A DNA stretch of 64,000 nucleotides from Nansenia antarctica (lineage: Eukaryota; Chordata; Actinopteri; Argentiniformes; Microstomatidae), in the NCBI GenBank assembly GCA_963989245.1, contig OZ022358.1:19945464-20009463 (forward strand). Reading direction: 5' to 3'. The position numbers and the translations under genes are program-made. Below the pieces are notes generated by a model, which ran no database searches, had not been told where the DNA came from, and worked only from the letters and a program-made list of their open reading frames with translations. Position 1 is the stretch's first letter. The number at the start of each line of letters is the position of its first letter. Shown here one piece after another: positions 22,071 through 36,196 of this stretch.

Positions 22071-22919
22071 ATGTAATAATCTCATATTCATAATATGTAT
22101 CTGTATATGTTGGGCCTAATAGGATAACAGTTACAATATTAGGCTTGGCAAGGAGATTTGTCCTATATACTGTTAATAGCAAAGCATAACTTAATATTCA
22201 TAATGTGACTCGAGGTCATTAAGTAACACTATGTGCAAAGAATAGTTTGTGCTGTTTAGTGCAAGAATGGTTATCGTTTTGATGAATCAAAAGAGGCATT
22301 ATTAATACTGTAAATGTATACAATTATTATAAGGCAAATACTTCATAGAATATACTGTATGTTTTTTTTTACAATTGCCTGTGTTTTGTTATTATTCCCT
22401 TTATATTCCTATCCTTATATGTACAGTATACTGCACTGTTGAGAGTTTGCTTGTTACATACATGTAATTGTAGCATGTCTGCATTCTGCGTATATGATAA
22501 ATAAACATTGTTTTGATTTGATTTGATATGCAAATCATGTACAATCCTTGCTCAAAAGATTTAGAATGTAAGGCTCACAATCCAAACACAAAGCGAGCTG
22601 AACAGAGGCGAGGAAGAGAGGCGAGACAGAGATAATCCAGGGAGCTGAGGGAGAGTGTGAAGGGAGAGGAAATGGACTGACTCTTCTGAGAGAAGCAAAT
22701 CAACACTCCAGAATAGAAGAGAGTACAAAGGAGAACGGAGAAAGGATTGGAATGGAACAGACTGAATTTAACTCTGGTGGATGGGGTGCAGTAAAGACAA
22801 AGGGTCGGTGTGAGAAGAGAAGTTAGGGAATATAGGGAGGAGAGAATGGAAGAAACAAAGAGAGATGGAGAGGGAGACAAAGAAGAGAGGGAGGGAGAGG
22901 GAGAGGGGAGATGGAGAGA
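22071..22919. other. No gene; repeat tail and purine-rich stretch
   Basis: 22,380-22,530 ends in AATAAACATTG and TTTGATTTGATTTGA, like a retroposon tail. 22,560-22,919 is GA-rich low-complexity sequence. Confidence 0.4.
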
Positions 22920-22973
22920 GAGTGAGTGAGTGAGTGAGTGAGTGAGTGAGTGAGTGTGTGAGTGAGTGAGAAA
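22920..22973. repeat. (GAGT)n microsatellite
   Basis: About thirteen GAGT units with one GTGT interruption. Confidence 0.9.
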
Positions 22974-23166
22974 GAGAGGGGGAGAATTGAAGGGAGGTTA
23001 GAGAAGGAGATTGAGTAGGATGTGAAATGTGAGTGACAAGTACAAGTCACAACCCTGATAATAACATTGACCATATGCACGTGTTCATATTTGACTGAGT
23101 GAGTGAGTGTGTGTTCATGTATATATTTGGCTGAGTGAGTAAGTGTGGTCATGTGTAGATTTGGCT

Positions 23167-23309
<143 letters not shown>

Positions 23310-23424
23310 ACTCACAAACACACATTAAACCAATGAAAAGTTGTTTACTACAAATCATTACAATAAACACATATAACCAGCGCCCAATTTGGAGTCAATA
23401 ATGGCTGAATATATTCTGGTTATG

Positions 23425-23960
23425 GTATATATTGATTGATTGATTGATTATACTTTAATGTCCCCGAGGGGAAACTTGTCTTGGGCATGGTACTTTCATG
23501 CTTCAAGTGCAACAGAGACGATACATACAACATACAGCAGGCAAAGTAAACAACAGGACAGCAGCAAACATTGAGTGACATTGGCAGCAGTTTCCACCTG
23601 GACATGGCATCATTTGGTATAAATATATATTGCACATAACCCTTCAATGGTGTTTTCGAATATTGCACATGGCCCTTCAAGTGGTGTCTAAGATAAAGTG
23701 CAGGTGCTGGTGATCATGTCCTAATCATCGTTTCTGCTTGAGCGAATTGATTAGTTTAATGGAGAATGGGACAAATGATAGTTTTAAGAGCTTATTATTA
23801 CATCTTGGCATGCAAAGCCTTCTACCTAGGGGGAGAACTTCGTATTCTGTCGAGAGCGGATGTTGGGGGTCTGCGATGATCTTATTAGCCTTGTCCAGGA
23901 CAGTTTTTTCATATAGTTTATTTAGGATCACATAGTCTCTTTCACCTACAATTTTCATGG
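23425..23960 (-). mobile_element. Rex1-like LINE 3' end
   Basis: The plus strand begins GATTGATTGATTGATTATAC and TTTAATGTCCCCGAGGGG, the reverse of a LINE tail. The minus strand encodes IIADPQHPLSTEYEVLPLGR and LSFVPFSIKLINSL, typical of the Rex1/Babar C-terminus. 5' truncated. Confidence 0.75.
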
Positions 23961-24310
23961 CTGTTTTGTGAATGCTGACTAGTCTGTTTTTTTATATATA
24001 CCGGTAACTATAATACAACTATAATAGGAGTTGGAGTGCTGAGTTGCCTTTCTACAGGAAATCTGAGAGATGACTGAGCATTTCAGGAGAGCCGAGGATC
24101 ATTCTGTATTCAGAGCATTAAGCGTCCTGAATTTTCAATGCATTTTAAGAGGGGTACCACTCATCATATTCACTATAATTGACTGCATTTTAATGATACA
24201 CATTCCTTGCATTTTAAACAGACTTGACACTGTGCATAGTAACTGAGTTTGGAACTCTGACACTGTACAGCAAACTTGTGCTTGGTTGCATAAACGCATG
24301 CACCCACCCA
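23961..24310. other. No gene recognised
   Basis: No supported coding region or repeat family match within the window. Confidence 0.4.
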
Positions 24311-24311
24311 C

Positions 24312-24324
24312 CGACCCACGCACG

Positions 24325-24386
<62 letters not shown>

Positions 24387-24387
24387 G

Positions 24388-24419
<32 letters not shown>

Positions 24420-24478
24420 ACACACGCACACGCACACACACACAGGCACACACACACACACACACACTCACACACAGT
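24312..24478. repeat. (CA)n microsatellite
   Basis: About 165 bp of CA repeats with CAGACA, CGCACG and CAGGCA interruptions. Open frames over it are repeat translations. Confidence 0.95.
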
Positions 24479-25050
24479 CTCCAAATACTCCTAATATAAC
24501 TGGAAATTGAATATTACCCTACTTTCTCATAACTTTTGCTTTGGCACCAATTATTACCAAGTATCCGCCTGGCTATTGACTAAAAGGAAATGTAATCACA
24601 CCTTCCGTACATACGTAGCTGAAGCACAGATGATCTGAACACACACACACACACACACACACATAATAAAAGGTAATGGTTGGTAATAACTATGTCTGGG
24701 TTTGGTGAATGGGCCAGTAGGACTGGCAGAGAGCTTTCCTGTATAATGCTGTCAGAGCAGGACACTTCCAGTAATGCCTGTCTGCTCAGAAGGACTGCTG
24801 GGGCTGTCTGACACTAACCTTGTGTCCTGATCGAAACACAAAAAAGGTTCCAAAAGGCTTCTTCGGGAACCCTGCCTTTCACTAATAACAACGGCGGGGG
24901 GGGTTGTCCAGGTAACCCTGCTGCTTCAGCCAGATCAAAGGTCAAGGGCAGTATTTCCTAAACAGTGGCTCATGGTTAATTCATTTTGGGGTTTCAGCTC
25001 GCAGAGTCCTGGCTAAAACCACTTCTTTCGTATACTTGGTGGATCAGAAG
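24479..25050. other. No gene; short (CA)n at 24,640-24,662
   Basis: No exon-like segment I can support. Confidence 0.4.
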
Positions 25051-26480
25051 AAAATTCCAAAGCCAGTAGGTGGGTGACAGTGTCGTGCGCGAACAAGGCG
25101 CACAGGTGTGTGTGTGCGTGAATGAATGAAGCATGCGGGTGTGTGAGAATGAATAAGGCGCGAGCATGTGTGGGAAGCGCGTTTCCTTCCCTTAAAAGGC
25201 AGGCGAGGGGAGACGCTTGTTTGGTGGAGGAGTCGGAGAGACGACCTGGCCAGGTGTATAAGAGTGGGGCCGGGGCCAGGTGACAAGGAGGAGAACCAGG
25301 AAGTGAGCTTCGGAGAACGTGCCAGAGCCAGGAGCGGACGCGCCGACTGTATGCTGATTGACCCCCGGTGACTGCCTAAACTACGCTCGCTAACGGGAGA
25401 TAAAAGGGACGGCCCGAAGCCTCACCCTACTCAGGGGTTCTGAATGTGAGTCGGGGGCCGCTGTTCGTCCATGTTGCTGATAATTGTTTTTGTCTCCATT
25501 TTTCTCTGAGAGACAGAGAGCTATGCCGGGGTGAGAGACGAGGAGCTATGCCGGGATGAGAGACGAGGAGGGAGGGTTAGGGTTAGAGATCAAGATTACC
25601 AACAGAGACTGATCAAGATTACCAACAGAGATCAAGATTACCAACAGAGATCAAGATTACCAACAGAGATCAAGATTACCAACAGAGATCAAGATTACCA
25701 ACAGAGACTGATCAAGATTACCAACAGAGATCAAGATTACCAACAGAGACTGATCAAGATTACCAACAGAGATGAAGATTACCAACAGAGATCAAGATTA
25801 CCAACAGAGATCAAGATTACCAACAGAGACTGATCAAGTGCCCGACAACCAAGCCTGTTGAGTATCCTTTGCTCTCATAATATTGTTCTGGTGTTTTCCA
25901 GCCCCATTGAGGGAAGCTGGACCCCATTGATGGACGCTCCCAGGAGGGGGGGCCGGATTTATTTTTCTTGCTTTATTTTGGGGGGATTTTGTGACTGTAC
26001 CATACTATTAGCCAAATAGTATTTTATTGGGGACTGTGTAGGGACTGGGGGGGAGATAGGAGGGCTGTGCATGAACATTTGGCTTAACCCCGGGACTGGA
26101 ACCTTATACTGTCTTGAAGCTGCCCCCATTGCCTTTATCACGTGTGAAACCTGATTTGCTGAATATAACCGTGTCTGCGCCTTCCAGGTTGCCTGCTTGA
26201 ATGTGCTCCGTTCGATTTTCCTAGTCACCTGTGTAGCGCTTTTTAGAGTAGCTTCATCATTGAAGGGATTGGGGGTTTGGGTTGACAGAGGACCGTGGTG
26301 AGTGGTCAGCTCTGGGGAATACCATGTTAGTTGGTGGAGAAGCCCTATTCCACTCCCTATTCTTAACAGTGCCCCCTTACATGAACTGTGTTTATCAGAC
26401 TAGAATCTTTAATAAAGTTTGGTGTTTTTTCTTTAGTAAAGATAAAACACAAAACTTTATTAAAGATTTTCGTTTCTAGA
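25051..26480 (+). other. CpG-rich segment, possible non-coding transcription unit
   Basis: 25,080-25,450 is unusually CpG-rich for this window. It contains TATAAGAG at about 25,257 and is followed, after a minisatellite, by AATAAAG at about 26,410. There is no long open frame. It could be a non-coding RNA gene or an old retroelement; the sequence alone does not decide. Confidence 0.25.
25587..25834. repeat. 19-bp minisatellite
   Basis: About a dozen units of GATCAAGATTACCAACAGA, some extended by ACTG. Just upstream is GGGTTAGGGTTAG, two telomere-like units. Confidence 0.95.
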
Positions 26481-26499
26481 TTCTAGATTCTAGTCTCTC

Positions 26500-26622
26500 G
26501 CCCTCAGATCTTTGTGATCCCCCACATTCACAAACAAGGCACAGGCAGGGGGAATGATTCTTCTTTATCCATCTGTTTGTGCCTTGTTTGTGAACACGGA
26601 GGATCACAAGGATCTGAGGGCG
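26500..26622. repeat. Fold-back hairpin, about 45-bp arms
   Basis: GCCCTCAGATCTTTGTGATC...CACAAACAAGGCACAG pairs with GTGCCTTGTTTGTGAA...GATCACAAGGATCTGAGGGC across a loop of about 30 bp, with a few mismatches. Confidence 0.85.
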
Positions 26623-27290
26623 GGCTCTACCCCTCTGGTGACATCTTTGATACAGTGAGAATGTCACACATAAAACAGGGAGCTTTTTGTGAGAACAAAA
26701 TGGTGAAATCCGATTTGAAGGGTTCGTCTTTGATCCTCTCAGGAAGTAAAAAAATTAAAAAACATTTAACGTTGAGAAGGCATATAGACACCTCATCGTC
26801 ATGGAGACACCTGGCCAGGAACCATTCCAAGGGAAGACGGGGAAAACAGGAAGTGAGAGTGGCTCTGATGTAATACAGTAGGTTGCACAGAGAGTGTTAT
26901 TCGAATGTCAAATTTGATGGAGCAGAATTTAACAACAATATCATACATCTGAATGAAACTATTGGAAAAGGTTGCCCCCATGTACACTTTCTATTCTCTT
27001 TGATTACATTATCCCTGTTATTGATTTGTTTACCTTGTTGTGACAAAGTATTCCTAGTTCAGAAAGCCTGGAGAAATCCTTAACAGAAAGTAGGTACAAG
27101 GGGGTGGAAACCCGTTTGCGATGAGTTTGAAATTCTCCAGAACGCCTAAGGAGGCGTGAGAACAACACAATTTGGAGGTATGGCTACGCAAGACAATTGA
27201 TTTATGAGCAAACAAATAACTGAAACTGCCAACAACTGAAACACTAAATTCTACATTAGATAAGGATTACTACAGTATGTGACTGAGTGG
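26623..27290. other. No gene recognised
   Basis: A 119-codon plus-strand frame starts in the hairpin and has no family resemblance. Confidence 0.4.
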
Positions 27291-27504
27291 AACATATGTG
27301 AACATATGGATTAGGTGAGTAATCCCCACTGCTACCTAGTTAACTAGTTAACACTACTTTACATTGTTAGCAGGCTCACAAAACAAGCCGTGTTAGTTGA
27401 CTAGGGATGTGTCATTGATTTTCAACAACGCAGAAATGTATTCACCCGATCATTACATCGGATCCCGACATGAGGACCAAATGATCAGACTGTGTCACAT
27501 ATTT

Positions 27505-27512
<8 letters not shown>
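27291..27512 (-). repeat. Palindrome-ended MITE, copy 2 (partial, inverted)
   Basis: It shares CTACCTAGTTAACTAG, TTGTTAGCAGGCTCACAAAAC and CATTGATTTTCAACAACG (inverted) with 8,641-9,060 and 36,955-37,290. It is cut by a GA tract at its right end. Confidence 0.65.

Positions 27513-27540
<28 letters not shown>
27505..27540. repeat. (GA)n microsatellite
   Basis: About 36 bp of GA. Confidence 0.9.
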
Positions 27541-27931
<391 letters not shown>

Positions 27932-28118
27932 TGTGTAAATCTCACCTCCTGGGCATGGTACCTCCTGGGCATCTGCAGCAGAGTGGAGAACCTGACTCTA
28001 GTCTCCTCCACAAGGAAGAAAAACCAGGAAGCTTGTTGGCCGTTGAACACAGAGAGACTGGAGGCATATCCAGGACAACAATAATCAGGAACATCAATAC
28101 ATTAAGAACTAGGCCAAC

Positions 28119-28180
<62 letters not shown>

Positions 28181-28188
28181 TGCGTGCG

Positions 28189-28250
<62 letters not shown>
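28119..28250. repeat. (GT)n/(GCGT)n/(GA)n compound microsatellite
   Basis: GT, then seven GCGT-type units, GT again, and a short GA run. The structure resembles the tract at 10,258-10,452. Confidence 0.95.
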
Positions 28251-30054
<1,804 letters not shown>

Positions 30055-30640
30055 TATCAGATTTAACTTATTGAGTGACTTACATGTTTGCATTGTAGCT
30101 CGTTTTAGTAGTATCATAGCAAAGGGAAGTGATACTTATTGACTCAAGACAGTTCAGCTTCAAAATTCACTTCAAAAATGTCACTTTGATATTATGGGAT
30201 ATTTTGTGGGACATCAGTGTAAAAAAAATCGATGAAGTCTATTTTAAAGTCAGGTTGTAACACAACAAGATATGGAAAGAGTACATGGGATTGAATACAT
30301 ACTGAAGGCACAGTAGAATTCTCTTAACATGCATGTGCTGTGGCTATAGAAAGTCAACACACCCCTTCACTTTTTACACATTATGTTGTGTTATAGACTC
30401 AATTTAAAATGGATTAAATAAAGGAAAATTGGCATCAATCCACACACAATAGGCTACCCTATAATGACAAAGTGAAAACAAGTTTTTTGAAACTTCTGCA
30501 AATGTATTAAAATAAATTGAAACACAGAAATACCTCATGTGCAGTCTTCACACCCTTTGCTATGACAGTCTTAAAATGAGCTAAAAAGCTAAAATGTCAT
30601 CAATAAATCACTCAATGAGTTGAATTGAGTCCATCTTTTT
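30055..30640. mobile_element. Fold-back DNA element with Tc1-type arms
   Basis: The outer parts are inverted copies: ATTGAGTGACTTACATG and CTCGTTTTAGTAGTATCATAGCAAAGGG pair with CCCTTTGCTATGACAGTCTTAAAATGAG and CAATAAATCACTCAATGAG. The centre has AGAAAGTCAACACACCCCTTC, common in fish Tc1-derived elements. Relatives occur at 12,460-12,540 and at 47,855-48,065 (GTTGTGTTACAACCTGACTTT). Non-coding. Confidence 0.65.
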
Positions 30641-30934
30641 TCCATAGTTTTTTGTTATATTTCTCTATTCTACTCCCCCTCATGCCCTCCTCTCTCAACT
30701 GTCACTCCATACTCTCTCCATTCTATTCACCCACTCCATGCCCCACTTTTAGAAATCAGATGAGTTTTTCCAAGCAGACAAACCAATCATGTCATGTTAC
30801 ATTTTGCAAAACCAGTTGAGGATTCGTTGTCCTTTGCCCAGGCAAGATAAAAAGCAAGGAGGCCTCCTCCTGGTCATACCAGGGTACTACAACAATACAA
30901 TTGCTTTCTCATCCTCAGTATCTTAGCTGTGGTC

Positions 30935-31153
30935 CAATAGGCTAGGTGCACGATCTCACTACTTCCTGAAAGGCAACTGGTATGAACATATCCTGTCTCA
31001 CTCTATTGGTTTAATTTATTAATCAGCTGTGCGGTAAACCGTTGGAACACACAGTGCACAGCTGATTAATCAATTAAACCAATAGAGTGAGACAGGATAT
31101 GTTCATACCAGTTGCCTTTCAGGAAGTAGTGAGATCGTGCACCTAGCCTATTG
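30935..31153. repeat. Large near-perfect palindrome, 98-bp arms, 23-bp loop
   Basis: CAATAGGCTAGGTGCACGAT at the left edge reappears inverted as ATCGTGCACCTAGCCTATTG at the right edge. Pairing continues through to CAGCTGTGC/GCACAGCTG next to the loop, with only one mismatch noticed. No coding capacity. Confidence 0.95.
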
Positions 31154-31226
31154 TGTTTCTCCTTTTTGTTCATTCACAGGCTAAGGATCAGAGAGGAGAG
31201 TGGGCTTAATCTTTAAGACAAGATGC

Positions 31227-31230
31227 TAAT

Positions 31231-31294
<64 letters not shown>

Positions 31295-31310
31295 ACTCAC
31301 ATTGCCATCT
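31227..31310. repeat. (CT)n-(CA)n microsatellite
   Basis: Short CT run, then about 60 bp of CA. Confidence 0.95.
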
Positions 31311-31614
31311 TCATCTTCATCATCATCATCATCATCCTGATTTAGGCCCACAACACTGCAGTGTACCCAGCAAGGCCAGGTCAAAGCAATGAATGAAGTC
31401 TCTTCTAACAACATTCCTGTGTTTTTCCTGGGTCTGATGATTCAGAGGGGTAGGTAGGTAAGCCCTTTCACCTGCCTGAGGTCTGCTGCCTGCTGGACAA
31501 GCTCTGCCCTCCTCCTCTGCTTCCCCCACCGGCCGTGATATGAGTGCATGAAGGTGAGTGAGTCTAAATTGGCAGAGAGTCTATATTTTCTATTCCAACA
31601 TCTGTGCTTGCATA

Positions 31615-31616
<2 letters not shown>

Positions 31617-31678
<62 letters not shown>
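31617..31678. repeat. (CA)n microsatellite
   Basis: About 60 bp of pure CA. Confidence 0.95.
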
Positions 31679-31679
<1 letters not shown>

Positions 31680-31997
31680 CCTTTCAGACAAAGGTCATGA
31701 ATGCTAATGACTGCTTCTGCAGCTCACACTGTAGTATATTCATCTTATTGGCTCCATTCAAATCTCATTAACAGTCGACTCCTAATCTCCCTCCTTCATA
31801 ATAATCCATAATCCAAGATTACTGATCCAATCCCATCCCGTTCATGGTCCACAATGTTGTGCTACCTACCTCCCTGTGAGTCACAACCAAACTGGGATGC
31901 CATGGAGATTGAATTTAATATACCATGAAATTACATGATTACATGACATTTGGACATTATTGACCATTTAATTTTAGAATTAAAACATTATAGCTCA
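31679..31997. other. No gene recognised
   Basis: No supported exon or repeat match. Confidence 0.4.
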
Positions 31998-32012
31998 TGG
32001 CACGTACTGTAT

Positions 32013-32064
<52 letters not shown>

Positions 32065-32145
32065 GTGCGTGTTTGTGTGTGTGTGTGTAGGTGCGTGTGT
32101 GTGTGTAGGTGCGTGTGCGTGCATGCGTGTGTGTGTGTGTGTGCA
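31998..32145. repeat. (GT)n microsatellite with TAGGTGCGT units
   Basis: GT tract interrupted by four GTAGGTGCGTG-type units and GCATGCG. Confidence 0.9.
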
Positions 32146-32179
32146 GAGTAGAACAATTGCATGTATATGTTTTTTCCCC

Positions 32180-32272
32180 AGAACAGTCAGAGGTTATCTA
32201 ATGTCCTACTGATGCAGGTTCCTACAGAACAGTCAGAGGTTATCTAATGTCCTACTGATGCAGGTTCCTACA
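32180..32272 (+). repeat. 46-bp tandem duplication
   Basis: AGAACAGTCAGAGGTTATCT...GGTTCCTACAG occurs twice in direct succession without visible change. Confidence 0.9.
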
Positions 32273-32375
32273 GTGTTCCACAGCTGATGGAGCGCAGCGT
32301 TCCCTCCTGAACCTAATATGATCAAACATTATGTAGCTTCCCGTCCAGGCCCGGCCCAGCCTTCTGCTGTTCTGT

Positions 32376-32612
32376 AGGCTGACGCCCTGCACTTATGTAG
32401 CGCCTTATTCCCAAGCGCTTTACAAAGGCCTTTCACACACACACATTCACACACCGATGGCGGCAAGCTACCATTCGCCGGCCGACTCATTGGGAGCAAT
32501 TTGGGGTTCCGTGACTTGCCCAAGGACACCTCGACACGTGGCCAGCCGGGGATCGAACCGCCGACATTGTGATCATTAAACGCCGGCTCTACCTCCTGAG
32601 CCTCAGCTGTGA
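32376..32612 (-). mobile_element. tRNA-derived SINE
   Basis: On the minus strand it starts with GAGGCTCAGGAGGTAGAGCC (box A-like), then CGGCGGTTCGATCCCC (box B). Next comes CTTGGGCAAGTCACGG, and it ends with AAAGCGCTTGGGAATAAGGC and GCTACATAAGTGCA. The pattern is that of a widespread fish SINE. Confidence 0.75.
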
Positions 32613-32789
32613 TTGAGCTGTGGATGTGTATATTTGTGCGTGTGTGTGTGTGTGTAACCATACATCTGTGATGTACAATAAAGCTGCATGCTGCTGAGCC
32701 AATCAAAAGCCACATTAAGATGCATGTTGACTCTTCAACCTACCAGTGGGACTGTTAGAGGTGTGCTGATGATGTCCTGTGTGGTGTGT

Positions 32790-32820
32790 GTGTGTGGGGG
32801 GGGGGGGGGGGGGGGGGGGG
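32790..32820. repeat. Poly-G run
   Basis: About 24-26 consecutive G after a GT tract. This may be an assembly-sensitive site. Confidence 0.9.
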
Positions 32821-33715
32821 TTACACTAAAGGGGATATAGAAAATAAGAAAAGTTGGAAAACAACTGAATATAAAATATTATGTATAACCCTCAAACAGC
32901 CCTCCAAAAGCTTTACAATCATTTAATCATCAGTGTGAGATCGGGTTGCATCAGCCACAGATGCAAACTAAAGCCAAGGGTTAGTACAATAGTCACATGG
33001 TTCCTTACCTAGAAAGTAGTCTATAGGCCAGGTGAAACTAATCCAAGTTGTTTAAATGACCACTACTTCAGCTAACCTCTGACTTGGTTGGAAGTTACTT
33101 TGAGGTGATCTTGGCATAAATGTTACACTTAATTTTGTTCCCCAAACACTCCCATTGTTGTTGTTTTTTAGATGTGGCTTAAGTTAGCTGAAGTTAGTAG
33201 TGGCTATATAAACAACTCTTACGCATGGATTACAGGTTATCAAGGCTCAGAGACTACTATCAAGGCCATCTGACTATACATTTTACTTTTACCCTTTTAA
33301 GTTTATACATAATTTCCACAATCAGGATGGTATAAACGGCTGTGAAGTCACATCATTTATTTTCACACATTAGATACATGTGGCAGATGCTATGCTTTCT
33401 TAAATAGCCAAATTAATACAATTAATAACACATAAGAATGCATCTTTATTTTGTAAATAAAGCTACAAATACATCTTCCATCAGGTTAAGGAACCTGTTT
33501 ATTTGGTGGTCTAACTGACTATCTACTTACTGTAAATGAGGTAGTGAGTGACCCAACAGGAAATATGTGGAGGGAGGGAGGGAGAGAGACCATAAACTGA
33601 TGTCCCTCCTTCCTGTGTTGTTTATGTGTTGTACCGTGTCATAAAGAGTCTCATCTGATCACCTGCAGAGCCTGTTGCATCTCCTCCCTCAGGTTTATCT
33701 CCGTTGTGCAGCACA
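32821..33715. other. Upstream region of alox5ap
   Basis: AT-rich, without a repeat or exon that I can name. The 5' untranslated start of alox5ap should lie shortly before 33,716. I could not choose a TATA box with confidence. Confidence 0.4.
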
Positions 33716-35702
33716 ATGTACCCCGTTGTGGTGGAAAATATCTTCCTCCTGGTCCTTGTCACCCTCATCAGCGTTGTACAGAATGGTGAGAGAAAAAAAT
33801 ATATATATAATGGTTTTTTATAAATGTTTTTTGTTGTTTTTTGTTTTGGTTGTTTTTTATACAATTTTCTATACCTTTAATATGTTCCATTGAGATACAG
33901 ACTATATTTTCCTAGAGAGCCTTGACCAGGTTTAAAACCATTGTAAAATCCTGAAGAAAAGTGGCAAATGTTGTGGCAAAAAATATATTTTGCTGACTCA
34001 AAACTATAATTTGTCTCTTTTACCCTGGCCATTGATTAGATGTTTTTGATTTGAGAAATGGTTTAGAACTCAGAAGTAGGGTTGTAATGTCTTGTTAGTA
34101 AACACTCACACTGTGTATTGTGTCTTTGTATGTTCACAGCGTTCTTTGCTCAGAAGGTAGAGAGGGAGGGTAAGGTGGACAATACCAAAACCTCTGCTTT
34201 CGACCGTGTGTCATGTGCCAAGTAAGTTTGTCTTTCGCGCATACATGACTTAGGCTCATTCACATCGTCCAGAGAGACGGCACTATACTCTTTCCAATAC
34301 CAAAGCTAATCATGCTCAACACATTTCAATGATTAATGATTAGTCAAGTCATCGTCAAGTTAACTTTATTCTAGTTTATCTAGATCTAACTTGTTCTTAT
34401 GCCCCTGTGCTTTAGGCGAAACCCTTAATATACATTAACTTTCCTTCCTTTACACTGACTAACAGTAGCCATAATAGCAGTACCGTTGTAACAGAGGTTC
34501 ATGTGAGATTCGTTTTGCATATCCTGTAATTTCCACCCCTCGAGTGGTAAACTTTCCATCCTATTTGCATCTCTCACAACATCGCTATCACCATGGGGAT
34601 ACGTTCCTGAAAAGCTCTCCAGGACTGTATTCAGTAGGACACAATGTTGTGGAATGTTCAGAAAGAAATATAATGGTATTGTACTGTATACATGTATAGT
34701 TAGGAATCATCTAAGTGGTAAATGTACTTCAAAATGGTACTACTCATTCTCAATTGTGCATTGATGAACTTCCTGTTTTTACCCACTGAACCCACTTGCC
34801 TGTCTACTCAAAAAGGAGGCTAGGTTGTCTTAAAGATGATTGTTGGCAAATATGTGTCTCCTTTTGTTTCATGAATGCTGGACTGTGGGTCTCCATTATG
34901 TGGTTCCCTTTCAGTAAATCACTGGGATCTAACACGTTTGTATGGACTGTGTCTAGTTCTCCCTCCTTCAAGCAAACAAAGGTTACCAAATATACTACCA
35001 TCAATATGTTGCCAATATGCTGTTTTGAAGGAAGGAGATGCGTGAAGTAGAGAGGGGACACTGTTTGAGACTATTTAGACAGACCGACAAGATGCAGTAG
35101 GACTGTGTGGCTTTGTTGATGTGTCATAGAGGAAGTTTTTTGAGGACACTTTTGTGCAACACCCCTCCCTGCCTGTAAGGAAGAGTGTGTTCAGTTATTC
35201 CTTGCATTCTGTTTCATCATTGCTTCACACACAACACGCTCACGCAATACAAAAACACAGTTATTCTCAACTGAATAATTTCAGCATCTTTTTACATAAA
35301 TATGTTCTGCTTTACTAGCAGTGATTACAAGATCCTCGTTTTTAAAATCACATTTTATTGTCCTAACCCTTTTTGCAGAATGCGTGATTGCCTCCCTTTT
35401 CAAAAGCAGATTTTACCAACTCAGCTCTCCTGAATAACCCCTTTACACACTGCACAGTTCTTGTTACTATAATTCATTTATTATAGCTTTCATTGTTTGT
35501 TTTTCTCCGTAGTCGTAACTGCATGGATGCCTATGCTACCTTCCTGGCGGTGATGTGGTGTGCTGGGCTGTGTCTTAACCAAGGTAGACCATCATCAGCC
35601 AGACTGCCTCAGACTGGACTGCTCAAGACACACACGCACGTACAGTCGTACACACACATACACACACACACACACACACATACACACACCCACGCACACA
35701 CA

Positions 35703-35747
<45 letters not shown>

Positions 35748-36104
35748 CATGTTGATGTTGGTCTCTGTCATGTCCACAGCTCCTGCAGCCTTTGCTGGGA
35801 TTGTGTACTTAGTGGCGAGACAGAAGTACTTTGTCGGCTACATGGGCCAGACATCTCAATGGTAACTAACTGTTAAGTAGTAGTAGTAGTGTCCGTGTGT
35901 TTGGTTACATGTGTGTTTTACTAATGATCTTATTTTTACAGCACACCTGGGTACATGTTTGGCAAACGTGTGCTGACCTTCCTGTTCCTGATGTGCGTTG
36001 TGGGTGTCTTTAACTTCCTTCTGGACCGTTACTTTGGCAGTGACTATAAAGAGTACGTGGAGCTCATCACCAACGCAGCGTCCACCTTACTCCTCATCCC
36101 TTGA
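33716..36104 (+). CDS. alox5ap: Arachidonate 5-lipoxygenase-activating protein (FLAP)
   Basis: Five coding exons: 33,716-33,785, 34,140-34,221, 35,513-35,583, 35,780-35,861 and 35,942-36,104. All have GT/AG introns, and the phases close to one frame of 155 aa (human protein: 161). FLAP is a MAPEG-family membrane protein of the nuclear envelope and ER. It presents arachidonate to 5-lipoxygenase for leukotriene synthesis. The start MYPVVVENIFLLVLVTLISV forms the first membrane helix and keeps the LVTLISVVQN core. Exons 2-3 give the family signature FDRVSCANRNCMDAYATFLA. Exon 4 gives PAAFAG and RQKYFVGYMG, the loop and helix lining the inhibitor site. The end STLLLIP matches the human ...LLLIP. 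Four hydrophobic helices are visible. Intron 3 holds a CA microsatellite only 35 bp before exon 4. The gene runs tail-to-tail towards medag. Identification is by clear similarity; no disruption is seen. Confidence 0.95.
35650..35745. repeat. (CA)n microsatellite in alox5ap intron 3
   Basis: About 95 bp of CA with CATA and CCCACG interruptions, ending 35 bp before the exon 4 acceptor at 35,778-35,779. Confidence 0.95.
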
Positions 36105-36190
36105 CCGTGTGTGTGTGTTTGAGTAGTGGTTGTTAGGAGCAGTGACATTTTCCGCATTTGAAATCAATTTGATATATTTCAACTTTTTTT

Positions 36191-36196
36191 AATAAA
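36191..36196 (+). promoter_or_regulatory. Polyadenylation signal of alox5ap
   Basis: AATAAA lies 87 bp after the stop codon, followed by more A/T-rich AATAAAA-type motifs. Confidence 0.6.

Noticed and set aside
25587..25834. CRISPR-like array or repeat protein (TNRDQDYQQR frame)
   Set aside because: It is a plain 19-bp tandem repeat with occasional 4-bp extensions and no spacers. The frame is a by-product.
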